From assembly GCA_024331125.1 (NCBI GenBank), contig JANDJI010000001.1, forward strand, positions 342,001 to 406,000: a stretch of 64,000 bases of DNA, given 5' to 3'. Shown here piece after piece: positions 16,244 to 24,785 of the stretch. The stretch comes from Nitrospira sp. GTDB lineage: Bacteria; Nitrospirota; Nitrospiria; Nitrospirales; Nitrospiraceae. Every line of letters begins with the position of its first letter. The stretch's first letter is position 1. The notes below the pieces were generated by a model. That model was not told where the DNA came from. It saw only the letters and a list, made by a program, of their open reading frames with translations, and made no database searches. The position numbers and the translations under genes are program-made.

Positions 16244-18034
16244 ATGGGCCTCGCGTCTCGCGTACCGCTGATCATCGCCCTCGGCTCCATGGGCATGTGG
16301 GCATCTCCTGCCCACGCGACGCTCGAACCGCGGCATGTCGTCATCCTCGCCAATGCCACGAACCCCGACAGTCTGGCCGTGGCCCGGCACTATGCAATGC
16401 AGCGGCAGATTCCTGATGACCATATTATTTCATTGGCTGTTCCCTTTCGCGACCGGATCAGCCGCCAAGAATACGAAGACCTGGTGGTGACACCGCTTCG
16501 CCGGACCTTACAAGACCGCCACCTGGCTTCATCCATTCGCGTGCTCGTCACAACATATGGGATACCACTGCGTGTGGATGCTCCTCCCTTATCCGATGAA
16601 GACCGCCTGGTGCTCGCTGACGCCCAGAGCCGCGTCAAAACCAGTCGCACTCGATTGGAACATCTGCAGGCTGAACTGGCGAAGCTGGTCTCGCCCCAGT
16701 CACCTCCTTCGCCACCAGCTTCAGGTCAAGTCGTCCTCGAGGCCGCAAAGGCGGCGCTGTTTCTTTCGCAGATCGACAACATATGGCGTGCCGCTCTCGA
16801 GCATGTCCGCCGACAGGGGGGAACCGAGACCGGGCGCAAAGTGATTCCTGAGTTTCTCCAACTGACTCAACAATACGGCGGCTGGGCGTTGCTACTACCC
16901 AGGCGCATGGATGCTGAACATGCCCCTCCTATCCCCGAGCCACCTCAAGCCTCGGCCTGGCGCACCCTGTTGGATCGCACTGTTCCCCTGTGGACCGGCC
17001 TTGCCCATCGGCCGATCACAACCGAGCGACAGTTGTTGTATCGTTGGGCCGAACGGCTGTTCGGCGTGCGGGGCGTCCTTGAACTGGCCAGCGCGGAGGT
17101 CGATCTCCTGACCCCCGCCCATGCCGACGCCAGTTTCGATAGCGAACTAAGCCTCCTCTGGTGGGACCCCGGCCTCTACTCCGTTGCCTGGCGCTGGAAC
17201 AATCCCTTGTTTGAAGATGCGGCTCCTCGACCGGACGACCCTCCCGTGCTCATGGTGAGCCGCTTGGATGCGCCGACCGCGGAGTTGGCCAAGGGCCTGG
17301 TGGACAAGGCGCTGCAGGCGGAGCGCTCCGGCCTGCAGGGAGCCATTTATTTCGATGCGCGCGGGTTGCAGCCGGACGGGCCGACCGACACCTACGGGGA
17401 GTATGACCACAGTTTGCGGGAAGCCGCCACGCTGGCCAAAGAGCTCTCTTCGTATGATGTGGTGCTGGATCTCGCCGAGCGCACTATGGCCTCCATGCCG
17501 AATGTCGCGCTGTACATCGGCTGGTACAGGCTCCGTTCCTACGAGGATGTCTTTTCGTTTAATCCCGGTGCGATCGGCTACCACATGGCCTCGGCCGAGG
17601 CCGTGACGATTCACGACCCCCATGAGCGAGGATGGTGCAAGAACGCGCTGGAACGAGGCATTGCGGCGACGGTGGGCTCCGTGGGCGAGCCGTACCTCGA
17701 TGCCTTTCCCGAACCGGCCCGTTTTACGAGGTTGCTCCTCTCCGGCAAGTATCCGCTGGTCGAGGTCTATTACCTGACCAGCCGCTATGTCAGTTGGCGC
17801 ATGGTGCTGTTCGGCGATCCGTTGTACAAGCCGGTCGCGGCCCAACCACAATCATCTGCCGCTCGTCCGCTTCGCTTACCGGTTGCTCCATCCGAACGGC
17901 TGATGGGCGATCCTCCCTCTCTCTTAGAACAAAGCCGCCGTGCCTACCGGCAGCGATTGGACGCCCTCCTCTCGATTCTCAAGCGAATCGAGACGGAGCG
18001 GCCTGAGACGGAGCGACCAGGAGGGGGTCCGTAA
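16244..18034 (+). CDS. TIGR03790-type secreted protein
   Basis: The start at 16244 opens a signal peptide (MGLASRVPLIIALGSMGMWA.. ending AHA); an upstream in-frame GTG at 16139 is possible. The mature protein begins LEPRHVVILANATNPDSLAVARHYA and continues with IRVLVTTYGIPLRV, typical of the TIGR03790 family of unknown function often found with PEP-CTERM systems. A coiled or linker section with Pro/Ser spans about residues 120-180, and the C-terminal part has NPGAIGYHMASAEAV and LFGDPLYKP. These motifs suggest a cysteine-peptidase-like alpha/beta fold, but I cannot assign catalytic residues. It lacks a VPLPA tail. It probably belongs functionally to the surface-protein locus. Confidence 0.78.
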   Translation: MGLASRVPLIIALGSMGMWASPAHATLEPRHVVILANATNPDSLAVARHYAMQRQIPDDHIISLAVPFRDRISRQEYEDLVVTPLRRTLQDRHLASSIRVLVTTYGIPLRVDAPPLSDEDRLVLADAQSRVKTSRTRLEHLQAELAKLVSPQSPPSPPASGQVVLEAAKAALFLSQIDNIWRAALEHVRRQGGTETGRKVIPEFLQLTQQYGGWALLLPRRMDAEHAPPIPEPPQASAWRTLLDRTVPLWTGLAHRPITTERQLLYRWAERLFGVRGVLELASAEVDLLTPAHADASFDSELSLLWWDPGLYSVAWRWNNPLFEDAAPRPDDPPVLMVSRLDAPTAELAKGLVDKALQAERSGLQGAIYFDARGLQPDGPTDTYGEYDHSLREAATLAKELSSYDVVLDLAERTMASMPNVALYIGWYRLRSYEDVFSFNPGAIGYHMASAEAVTIHDPHERGWCKNALERGIAATVGSVGEPYLDAFPEPARFTRLLLSGKYPLVEVYYLTSRYVSWRMVLFGDPLYKPVAAQPQSSAARPLRLPVAPSERLMGDPPSLLEQSRRAYRQRLDALLSILKRIETERPETERPGGGP

Positions 18035-18038
18035 CGCA

Positions 18039-19199
18039 TCAGCACGAGCCTGCACGGAGGCCGGCGAGCAGATTCCGCACTCCTTCTTTCACATCATCGA
18101 CCGATATTTCTCTCATGCAGAGATTGTCGTGCGGGCAGACCTCCAGATAACACGTATGACAGGGCACTCGCCGCTCGAGGATTACATGGTTCCCTTCCGG
18201 ATCCCAGATACCTCGCAGGTTGCGCGCGGGCATCAGCGTCACACAACGAGTGCCTACCGCCGCGGCGATATGCTGGAGCCCGGAGTCAAGGCAAACGATC
18301 ATCGTACACAGCCGGAGAATGGCTCCCACCTGGGGAATGGTGGTACGTCCCGCCAGATTCGTGACGTCACATCCGGCTCGTTCTGCAATCTCGTTGCAGA
18401 GGGCAGTGTCGGCTTTTCCAGCCAAGAGGACTGGATGGCATTTCTGACGATCAAGATCTCTCACCATTTCTATCCAACGGTCTGTCACCCACCAGTTGGT
18501 TGCCCGTTTGGCTCCAGGCGCCACGGCAACGAGGGGGCGACCGGTGGCGCGAGCCGCCGCCAGCAGTCGCTCCGCTTCCCTGGTCTCTTCCGGCCCGCTC
18601 CAGATTTTCGGAGCGGAATCATGGGGGACGATGCCTTCATCGCGAAGAATCCCAAGCAGCCGTTGGACTTCGTTGGGGTGTGTCATCCTCTCTGATTGCA
18701 ACGGGCGCCACAACCGAACACGACTCTGCCGCCACCCGATTCCATACCCTGCTCCGGCAAAACGTGCGAACAACATGTCGCGCAGATTTCTTCCCAGAGC
18801 GGCGGCGCCAATGGGAAGTTCGACCCACAAATCAATCTTTCTGCCTCGCAGATTCTTAATCAGCCTCCACAGGGACCGCGGTCGTTTCATATCACTTGGC
18901 GCATACACGATGATGTCATCGATCCAGTCTTCTCCACCCAGGACTTCTCGGGCGCCAGGGAGCGTCAGTGTGCCAGGACTGGTGAGGACCATCAGTTTGG
19001 CCGACGGCCATGTCTGCCGGATGGCCCAGAGAGCCGGGATTGCGCAGACCGTATCGCCCACGTTGCCGATGCGATAGACACAGATCCTCTCGGGTGGCTT
19101 CCGAGGTCGCCAAGGCCATAGCAGGCGACGGGCACCCCGCAACAGCCGATTCGACGCGCCTAGCAGCAGTTCGATCAAAAAGAGTCGAATGCGATCCAT
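18039..19199 (-). CDS. Glycosyltransferase family 9 (heptosyltransferase-like)
   Basis: The 386-residue product has the GT9 opening RICVYRIGNVGDTVCAIPAL, which forms the N-terminal Rossmann domain, and VAPGAKRATNWW with LAGKADTALCNEIAE in the C-terminal donor-binding half. Family enzymes transfer ADP-heptose or related sugars to lipopolysaccharide core or surface glycans at the inner-membrane face. A Cys-rich C-terminal piece (CHTCYLEVCPHDNLC) is typical of one GT9 subgroup. It is convergent with the TIGR03790 gene; only 4 bases separate the two stop codons. The acceptor is not known. Confidence 0.85.
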   Translation of the reverse strand: MDRIRLFLIELLLGASNRLLRGARRLLWPWRPRKPPERICVYRIGNVGDTVCAIPALWAIRQTWPSAKLMVLTSPGTLTLPGAREVLGGEDWIDDIIVYAPSDMKRPRSLWRLIKNLRGRKIDLWVELPIGAAALGRNLRDMLFARFAGAGYGIGWRQSRVRLWRPLQSERMTHPNEVQRLLGILRDEGIVPHDSAPKIWSGPEETREAERLLAAARATGRPLVAVAPGAKRATNWWVTDRWIEMVRDLDRQKCHPVLLAGKADTALCNEIAERAGCDVTNLAGRTTIPQVGAILRLCTMIVCLDSGLQHIAAAVGTRCVTLMPARNLRGIWDPEGNHVILERRVPCHTCYLEVCPHDNLCMREISVDDVKEGVRNLLAGLRAGSC

Positions 19200-19716
19200 C
19201 CTGTCAATCCAGGCAGTGGGAGCATCTCACTCCCATCGAGAGATGGCTGTTGTACGCAGACTGTTTTGAGACCGTTCTGCGAGTGCGGGGCGTTGGGCTT
19301 TCAGGAATGTGCGCACTTGTGTCGTGTGATGCCCGGGAGCGTATAAGGACGACTCGCTCATCCACACCGGCAACAAGACCTTTCCATGTTGTCAGACGTA
19401 ACCGTCCATTTTTTTGACTTTTTGCCGTTCGCTCTTCGCGAGCAGGGATTATAGCATGCGTAGCGGCCGGCTCACGGTGTAACGGGATGGTGCGCGAGAA
19501 CTTGCTTCTTCCCGGACGCGAGCGGGAACAGAGGCCCCGGCGATCAAGGCCGACCTCGACAACTCGTTTTTCTCTGCTCCTGGCGATCCAGAGAATACTC
19601 TGCTTGCTTCACTTCGCCAGGACTCACCGCCGCAGGACTCAGAACCCTGCCGCGCTTGGAGCCGAATCGTCTCGGGATCGTGGAGTGCTCGCGATCATCG
19701 CTTAAGGTACTGCCAT
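19200..19716. other. Gene-free stretch
   Basis: I see no coding region, RNA gene or clear repeat here. It contains the upstream region of the GT9 gene and the 3' end of the P460 operon. Confidence 0.5.
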
Positions 19717-20202
19717 TTACTTGATCAACAGCAGCACACCGCCCGGATCGTTCGGATTAAGATGATCGCGGTACGTGAGGGTCTGCCCTTGGGCCGCGTA
19801 GGTCAGGTCGCTGGTGGGGATGCCGATATACTTTGTTTCACCGGGTTTCAACACGACTTGCGCCTTCAACGCCGTAGGGGCTCCGGAGTGACCGGTTTCT
19901 TCCATTTGAAAGCCTCGCTCGGCGCTCGAATTGTTCGAGACTTTGATCAGCACCGGCCTGCCCGGTCGCACTCGAAAATCGATCACGGTCGCCGGGGGAT
20001 ACCAGGTCTTCACCGTGCCGATCTCGGTGGCGATCAATCGCACATCGACCTCCAGTTCCTTAAACGGCTGCCCTACCACCGATCCGCTCTCGAAATCCCC
20101 GATTTCGACGCCGCCCGCCTGGAGAGCAAACGACGGTTCCTCTGCAAAGATTCCCCCAGCAATACACGCCAGAATCAAAAGCCCGACGACCGGCTGCCGC
20201 AT
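19717..20202 (-). CDS. Cupredoxin-like exported protein
   Basis: The 161-residue protein has a signal peptide (MRQPVVGLLILACIAGGIFA) and a beta-rich body. The segment VIDFRVRPGRPVLIKVSNNSSAERGFQMEET is the typical strand pattern of cupredoxin_1/plastocyanin folds. LKPGETKYIGIPTSDL and LTYRDHLNPNDPGG follow in the place where the C-terminal copper-loop ligands would be. The classical Cys ligand is absent, so a mononuclear blue-copper site is unlikely; a His/Met site is possible. It is the third gene of the P460 operon (30-base gap) and may act as a periplasmic electron or metal carrier, or as a structural partner. Confidence 0.6.
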   Translation of the reverse strand: MRQPVVGLLILACIAGGIFAEEPSFALQAGGVEIGDFESGSVVGQPFKELEVDVRLIATEIGTVKTWYPPATVIDFRVRPGRPVLIKVSNNSSAERGFQMEETGHSGAPTALKAQVVLKPGETKYIGIPTSDLTYAAQGQTLTYRDHLNPNDPGGVLLLIK

Positions 20203-20232
20203 GTTGTTTGTTTCCTTTCGATCTGTATGAGG

Positions 20233-20580
20233 TTATAAGTCCGACGCGGGATGATGTTCCCCCGAGGATGAACAGGCGGGCAGACCTTCTTCTTCCAACA
20301 CCTGCCCGCTGACGACCGTCTGCCCGTCGAGCTGGAACAAGGCCTTCAGTCGCCTGGTATGCTCGGAAAATTTTCCCTTGGCCTCGGCCGTCACCTCCCG
20401 CATACCATCGGCGTTGGCGACATCACGCTCGATGGTCACCTGGTAAAAGTCGAATCCTTCGAATACTTTGTTGAATACCTGCGTGCGCAACAGCGTTTCA
20501 AGAGACGTGTTATCGGCATAGGCTGGCGGGACGATCCCGGCACATAGCGCTGTTATTGCCAGCACGACCAAGACACGCAT
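20233..20580 (-). CDS. Small exported protein in P460 operon
   Basis: The start at 20580 has GGAGGGAATC directly before it. The product is 115 residues: a signal peptide (MRVLVVLAITALCAG.. ending AYA), then an alpha/beta body with FEGFDFYQVTIERDV and ALFQLDGQTVVSGQVLEEEG. The C-terminus holds one Cys and several His (CSSSGEHHPASDL). I do not recognise a family. It sits 31 bases after the cytochrome P460 gene and 30 before the cupredoxin-like gene, so it is probably a periplasmic partner of the cytochrome. Confidence 0.65.
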   Translation of the reverse strand: MRVLVVLAITALCAGIVPPAYADNTSLETLLRTQVFNKVFEGFDFYQVTIERDVANADGMREVTAEAKGKFSEHTRRLKALFQLDGQTVVSGQVLEEEGLPACSSSGEHHPASDL

Positions 20581-20611
20581 GATTCCCTCCTTCACGAACG
20601 ACCTGAGTGCA

Positions 20612-21172
20612 TCAGGACCCGCCGCTCCTTTTTTCGAAGTACTCATCGTAGCGATGGACGAAATCCTTCTCGGCGAGCGGTTTGTGACACACGCGGCAAT
20701 TGTTGAAATCTTCGGCCAAGGACTTGCCATCCGCACTGAACGCTCCAAAAACCCAATTGCCGGTTTTGAAACTGTCATGCACGTCCTGGCCCCATCCATC
20801 GCCTTTCGCCATGACGAAGATCTTTGCCAATCCCTCCTTGACCAGACGACCGTCCGACCCCGTGAGCGGCGTTTCTCCCTCCATCTTGACCTTATACAGC
20901 TCCATGACCATGACTGTGCCGGATGGGAACACTTGCCCCCTCGTTGTTTTGCTCCCTACCTGATTGATAAACAGCTCGCGCACTTGCTTCACATCAGGAC
21001 GCTGAACTGATGAAAGAAACTTAGGCCAGTTTTGATACCCGGTCGGGAACGGGATTTCACCGTCCTTGAGCACACGAGAGCTTGACGGTTGAGGCGCACC
21101 CGTCATGTCCGCACAACCAGCCGTTACTCCTGCAATAAGCACTCCCATCAAAAAATAGCGTTTCGTCTTCAT
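20612..21172 (-). CDS. Cytochrome P460-family lipoprotein
   Basis: The start at 21172 follows AGGAGGAG. The 186-residue protein has a lipoprotein signal with lipobox VTAGC (Cys20), then the P460 family pattern: YQNWPKFLSS, FPSGTVMVMELYKVK, GDGWGQDVHDSFKTG and a C-terminal haem motif CRVCH (159-163) before DFVHRYDEYF. P460 enzymes bind a c-haem crosslinked to lysine and oxidise hydroxylamine or bind NO; related c'-beta proteins only bind gases. Which type this is depends on the crosslinking Lys, which I cannot place. It heads an operon with a small exported protein and a cupredoxin-like protein. Confidence 0.82.
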   Translation of the reverse strand: MKTKRYFLMGVLIAGVTAGCADMTGAPQPSSSRVLKDGEIPFPTGYQNWPKFLSSVQRPDVKQVRELFINQVGSKTTRGQVFPSGTVMVMELYKVKMEGETPLTGSDGRLVKEGLAKIFVMAKGDGWGQDVHDSFKTGNWVFGAFSADGKSLAEDFNNCRVCHKPLAEKDFVHRYDEYFEKRSGGS

Positions 21173-21510
21173 CGACTCCTCCTGCGCTTGCGATCGACGG
21201 TACTTAGCAGGTTTCGCCATGACGCGCTACCGACGCCTGCCGACGGAGTCTCCGAATGCAACAGGTTTTGCGGCCATTGATGAAGGCAGGGCTGAGAAAC
21301 AAGGTAGATCTAAACGGATCTAATCGGCGCGAAGAGAAGCCCGGCCTGCACTGCGACTGAGCCAGATCGGCTTCTTAAAAAAGGCCGCGCGCACTTCCTT
21401 GAAGCGGAAAGACAAACCGGCTGCCCACACATTGTTTCACCACTGAGAACGTGACGGTGATGCGGTAGAGGGCTTTTGGATGTAGAGGGGCTCAACTACT
21501 TTTCTTGCCA
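21173..21510. other. Gene-free stretch upstream of the P460 operon
   Basis: No coding region is visible. It should hold the P460 operon promoter, but I see no clear consensus. Confidence 0.45.
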
Positions 21511-21867
21511 TCACCGTTCCGCGTGCAGGGCCAGATACCGAAAAATGGCTTCGCGATCCTGATCGGTCAGTGGCGGAAGTCCCTTTTCGCGCATCAGCCC
21601 TTCCATGCGTGCGATTTCTTTTTTCCACTCTTCGAGCGTGCGGAATCTGGGATCCGGCACTCCGTGCGTGACGCCGTGATCGCCGAACGTCTGGAGATGG
21701 CAGGCTGAACACCGTTGCGCAAAAATCTTCCCATCGGGAGTATCGAGGCCCGGAATACCGGTCCAGGCTCCACCGCAACCCTCAACCAGCAAGAGCAACG
21801 GAAGAACCCCAAGGGCACAGATCTGAGGGAATGACTCTGCCCCCCGACCGATTGTTGAGATTCCCAT
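21511..21867 (-). CDS. Small c-type cytochrome
   Basis: The 118-residue protein begins at 21867 after an AGGTGG ribosome-binding site. It has a hydrophobic N-terminal segment ending near Cys31 (VEGC), a possible but imperfect lipobox. One haem c motif, CSACH, lies at residues 53-57. The later segment MEGLMREKGLPPLTDQDREAIFRYLALHA is typical of mono-haem cytochromes c, with a Met axial ligand from MEGLM. It would carry electrons in the periplasm and could accept them from the nearby P460 protein. It is on the same strand but separated from the P460 gene by 338 bases. Confidence 0.8.
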   Translation of the reverse strand: MGISTIGRGAESFPQICALGVLPLLLLVEGCGGAWTGIPGLDTPDGKIFAQRCSACHLQTFGDHGVTHGVPDPRFRTLEEWKKEIARMEGLMREKGLPPLTDQDREAIFRYLALHAER

Positions 21868-21924
21868 TGAACCACCTCTTCTGAGTGGCTAAGCAGCCAC
21901 TCATGGCTCCAACCACTGATCAAT

Positions 21925-23112
21925 TCAATGGGCTCGAATGGCCGCGGCCCGGCCCGCAATGAGTCCGGCCTCCAGCCGTTGCCCCATGTCTCTTAGCAAC
22001 GACGCATACCGATCCAATGTCACGGCCAACATCGGATGCTCCCGGCCCATGGTCTTCTGCTGGATGACCAATGCCCGTTCGTACCGAAGCTTGGCCTCGT
22101 CAACGAATCCCCGCTCATGGAGGAGCCAGGCCCAATTGGCTAAAATTCTTCCCGTGAGCGAGGCCTCCGAGCCAGACGTCATCTCACTCACGACCAATGC
22201 CTCGCGATAGTATCGGTCCGCCAGTTCCGGCAGTCCTTGGGCATGGTACAAATTGGCGATGTTGTTGAGTGAAATCGCAACGGCCGGATGGCGATCACCG
22301 AAACGGGCCCGCCGCAAGGTCAAGGCTTCTTCGTACAGCGGTTCAGCATAAGCGTAGAGGCCCTTCTCTTTGTACAGAGCGGCCAAGTTATTCAGGAGCG
22401 GGGCCCGGTTGCCGGCTTCATCCTGCCCTGCTCCTTTGAGAATAGATGCCGCCAGATGAAAGAGCGCTTCCGCCTCGACAAACCGTCCCTGTTTCCGATA
22501 CAGGCCGGCCAGATTGTTGTATCCGATCGCCATATCGGGATGCCCGCAGCCGAGATTTCGCTCGCCGATCTGAAGGGACCGGAGATACGCCCGCTCGGCA
22601 CGTTCGAAGTTTCCTTCTTCCTGATAAATCTCCGCAAGATTGTGGAGGGTGGACGCCGCCTCCGGGTGATCCAATCCGTGCGTGCGCTCCCAGATTTCCA
22701 ACGCCTGCTCATAATACGGCTTCGCTCGGTCGTACTGTCCTTGTTCTTGAAAGACCAGCCCCAACTGGTTCAGCGTCGCGACCATTCGCACGTCGTTCGG
22801 CCCGATCCGTTCCAACTCGCGGCCGGCCGATAACAAGAACCTCTCCGCTTCTCGATAGCGAGCCTGTTCGCGCGCGGCAATCGCCGCATTGAGCAGCGCC
22901 TCCCAGTTTTCCGCCTCGTCGGCAAAAACCGGAACGGCAAGAAGCGGCACACAAGCAATCGCCGCCAGGATGACGGCCGTAACACCAGCGTTCCGCAGAC
23001 ACCGTCTCATCCAAGGCAAACCGTCCCCTCGACTCATACCCCTTCCTACCTCCGCATGCCCCGTTCCGGCTTGGCGACCGTCAGCCTTTTTCTTCATCAT
23101 TCCGCTTGCCAT
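21925..23112 (-). CDS. Tetratricopeptide repeat protein (kinesin-light-chain type)
   Basis: The protein of about 395 residues has a hydrophobic N-terminal segment (NAGVTAVILAAIACVPLLAVPVFA) that acts as a signal peptide or anchor. About seven TPR units of roughly 42 residues follow, with repeating patterns like YYEQALEIWERTHGLDHPEAASTLHNLAEIY and DRHPAVAISLNNIANLY. The longer 42-residue spacing is typical of kinesin-light-chain TPRs. These repeats bind partner proteins. The true start may be one of the in-frame ATGs at 23097, 23037 or 23007. No catalytic domain is present, and the partner is unknown. Confidence 0.8.
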   Translation of the reverse strand: MASGMMKKKADGRQAGTGHAEVGRGMSRGDGLPWMRRCLRNAGVTAVILAAIACVPLLAVPVFADEAENWEALLNAAIAAREQARYREAERFLLSAGRELERIGPNDVRMVATLNQLGLVFQEQGQYDRAKPYYEQALEIWERTHGLDHPEAASTLHNLAEIYQEEGNFERAERAYLRSLQIGERNLGCGHPDMAIGYNNLAGLYRKQGRFVEAEALFHLAASILKGAGQDEAGNRAPLLNNLAALYKEKGLYAYAEPLYEEALTLRRARFGDRHPAVAISLNNIANLYHAQGLPELADRYYREALVVSEMTSGSEASLTGRILANWAWLLHERGFVDEAKLRYERALVIQQKTMGREHPMLAVTLDRYASLLRDMGQRLEAGLIAGRAAAIRAH

Positions 23113-23237
23113 GGTCGATAGTGGGGTCAGCTTCGCGGATTTTTAGGCAAAACGCTACCGATCCCTGCAACCGATGCCGCCGCTTGCACGCGATTTTTTG
23201 AGTGATCAACGGCGCCGGCCTTTCCCGGAGAAAGGCC

Positions 23238-24743
23238 TTACCATCTGGGCGTCGCCTGGTTGTTGTTTCTCACAAGGCCGTAATAGTACACCGTGACCAT
23301 TTTGGGATTTCGGCCAACCCGAAACGTGGACGTGATTCTGCCGCTGTTTGGATCGATCAGTGAAACCGTCCCATTCACACCAGGCGTCGCGTTAGTGACG
23401 ACAACGCCCTTGGCCGAGCCGGCCCCGGCCGGTCCTGTAATCCAGAGATCCATCGCATGGCTGGTCGCCGCAGGCAACGAGACTTCTCGCGCCACCTGAG
23501 GAGGATTGCGATCGAGAATGACTAGCAAGTCTTTCCGCTGATTGGCAACTTGCGTTGAACTGAGCCCTGTCGAGTCGTTGGATGCCAAGAGATAGAGTTG
23601 GCGCCCATCCGGCGTAAACTGAAACTGCGCGACACGGACATCCTGCAACGTTGGAGTGGTCAGCTCCATGAGCGTCAGGGCTGTCACGTCAATGGAAGCA
23701 AATCGTGTCACAACATGATTAGAATCAGACCGGTCTTCGATAATCACCAGCAACTCGCGGCCGTCGGGGGCCATGCCGACGTGCGAGACTGATCGTGAGC
23801 TGGAGAAGTTGAGCTGAACGGATCTAGGAATCAGAGGAGTTCCTGTCGGATTGATCTCGACAATCTCAGACGGAGCACGGCCAGCAAGATAAGCATAGGC
23901 TCGGTTTGTCGCCTGTGACCAGAAGAATCCTATCGGCGCCGCATTACAGTTTACAGTCGAAGGCAATGCAAATTGTCCATTGCACAGATTAATCACCAAA
24001 GGCAGCTCACTCCAGGCCGTTCCCCCTCCGGCTATCGGCAATTCGAGTAGCACACTGACAATTCCCGTGGTCCTACTTGCGACAAGAGCAGAGCGCTGGC
24101 TCGGCGGAAGGGCAAACACCACAAAAAACTCCCCTCTCCCAGACAGACACCCACTCGACGTCACACGCGGCAGTTCTCCACCTCCAACGCCAAGGTGTGA
24201 GTTGTGCAGCACTGAGAACGAGCCGCCATTGGGACAATTGGCTACGGTGTCGAGCCCCGTGGTCGGATCACCCTCGTTAGTCGTCCACAATACTTCTCTG
24301 TCCACCGGATCTCGATAGATCTTCGTCGGCCGCTGCCCGACGCGCACCAGCGTATTGGCCGGATTCGTGGTGATAAAATCTTCAAGGATTGGAGGCAATC
24401 CACCAATCGGGTCGATCGCCACCACGCGATTACCGGCCGTATGGGTCACGAAGATCCATTCACCTAAGGAAAACGTGACCCCGCCGATCGCATCGGGTTG
24501 GGCTGGACCGAGCGACAGGGTGCCGACGACCGGAGAAAATTTGCCATCCAGGCGCAACGTGGTCAACGTCGTATCGTCCTGGTTGACGACAAACGCCATC
24601 GGCGTCGTGAGCGGGCTGTTCGGCTCCGGATCATCTCCTCCGGTTCCACAGCCGGCAAGCAACAAAATCATCGCGCACGCCGACTGCCACCCAAACAGAC
24701 GGAAAGGGCCGCTTCTTGCGCCCATTTGTTTTCGGTGCTTCAT
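23238..24743 (-). CDS. Beta-propeller lipoprotein (YncE/lactonase-like repeats)
   Basis: The start at 24743 follows GAGGAG; the frame upstream is not needed. A lipoprotein signal ends in the lipobox LLAGC, followed by a GTGGDDPEPN linker. The 501-residue body is made of repeating beta-blade segments (MAFVVNQDDTTLTTLRLDGK, WIFVTHTAGNRVVAIDPIGG, AFVAF-like blades, DGRQLYLLASNDS) like those of YncE and 6-phosphogluconolactonase propellers. It ends with a last blade containing DPNSGRITSTFRVGRNPKMV. Such lipoproteins often act as surface or periplasmic interaction platforms. It is 42 bases after the beta-barrel gene in the same direction. Confidence 0.7.
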   Translation of the reverse strand: MKHRKQMGARSGPFRLFGWQSACAMILLLAGCGTGGDDPEPNSPLTTPMAFVVNQDDTTLTTLRLDGKFSPVVGTLSLGPAQPDAIGGVTFSLGEWIFVTHTAGNRVVAIDPIGGLPPILEDFITTNPANTLVRVGQRPTKIYRDPVDREVLWTTNEGDPTTGLDTVANCPNGGSFSVLHNSHLGVGGGELPRVTSSGCLSGRGEFFVVFALPPSQRSALVASRTTGIVSVLLELPIAGGGTAWSELPLVINLCNGQFALPSTVNCNAAPIGFFWSQATNRAYAYLAGRAPSEIVEINPTGTPLIPRSVQLNFSSSRSVSHVGMAPDGRELLVIIEDRSDSNHVVTRFASIDVTALTLMELTTPTLQDVRVAQFQFTPDGRQLYLLASNDSTGLSSTQVANQRKDLLVILDRNPPQVAREVSLPAATSHAMDLWITGPAGAGSAKGVVVTNATPGVNGTVSLIDPNSGRITSTFRVGRNPKMVTVYYYGLVRNNNQATPRW

Positions 24744-24785
24744 AATACGTGCTCCTCGATCAACATCATCGCCCATGTGCAGCGT

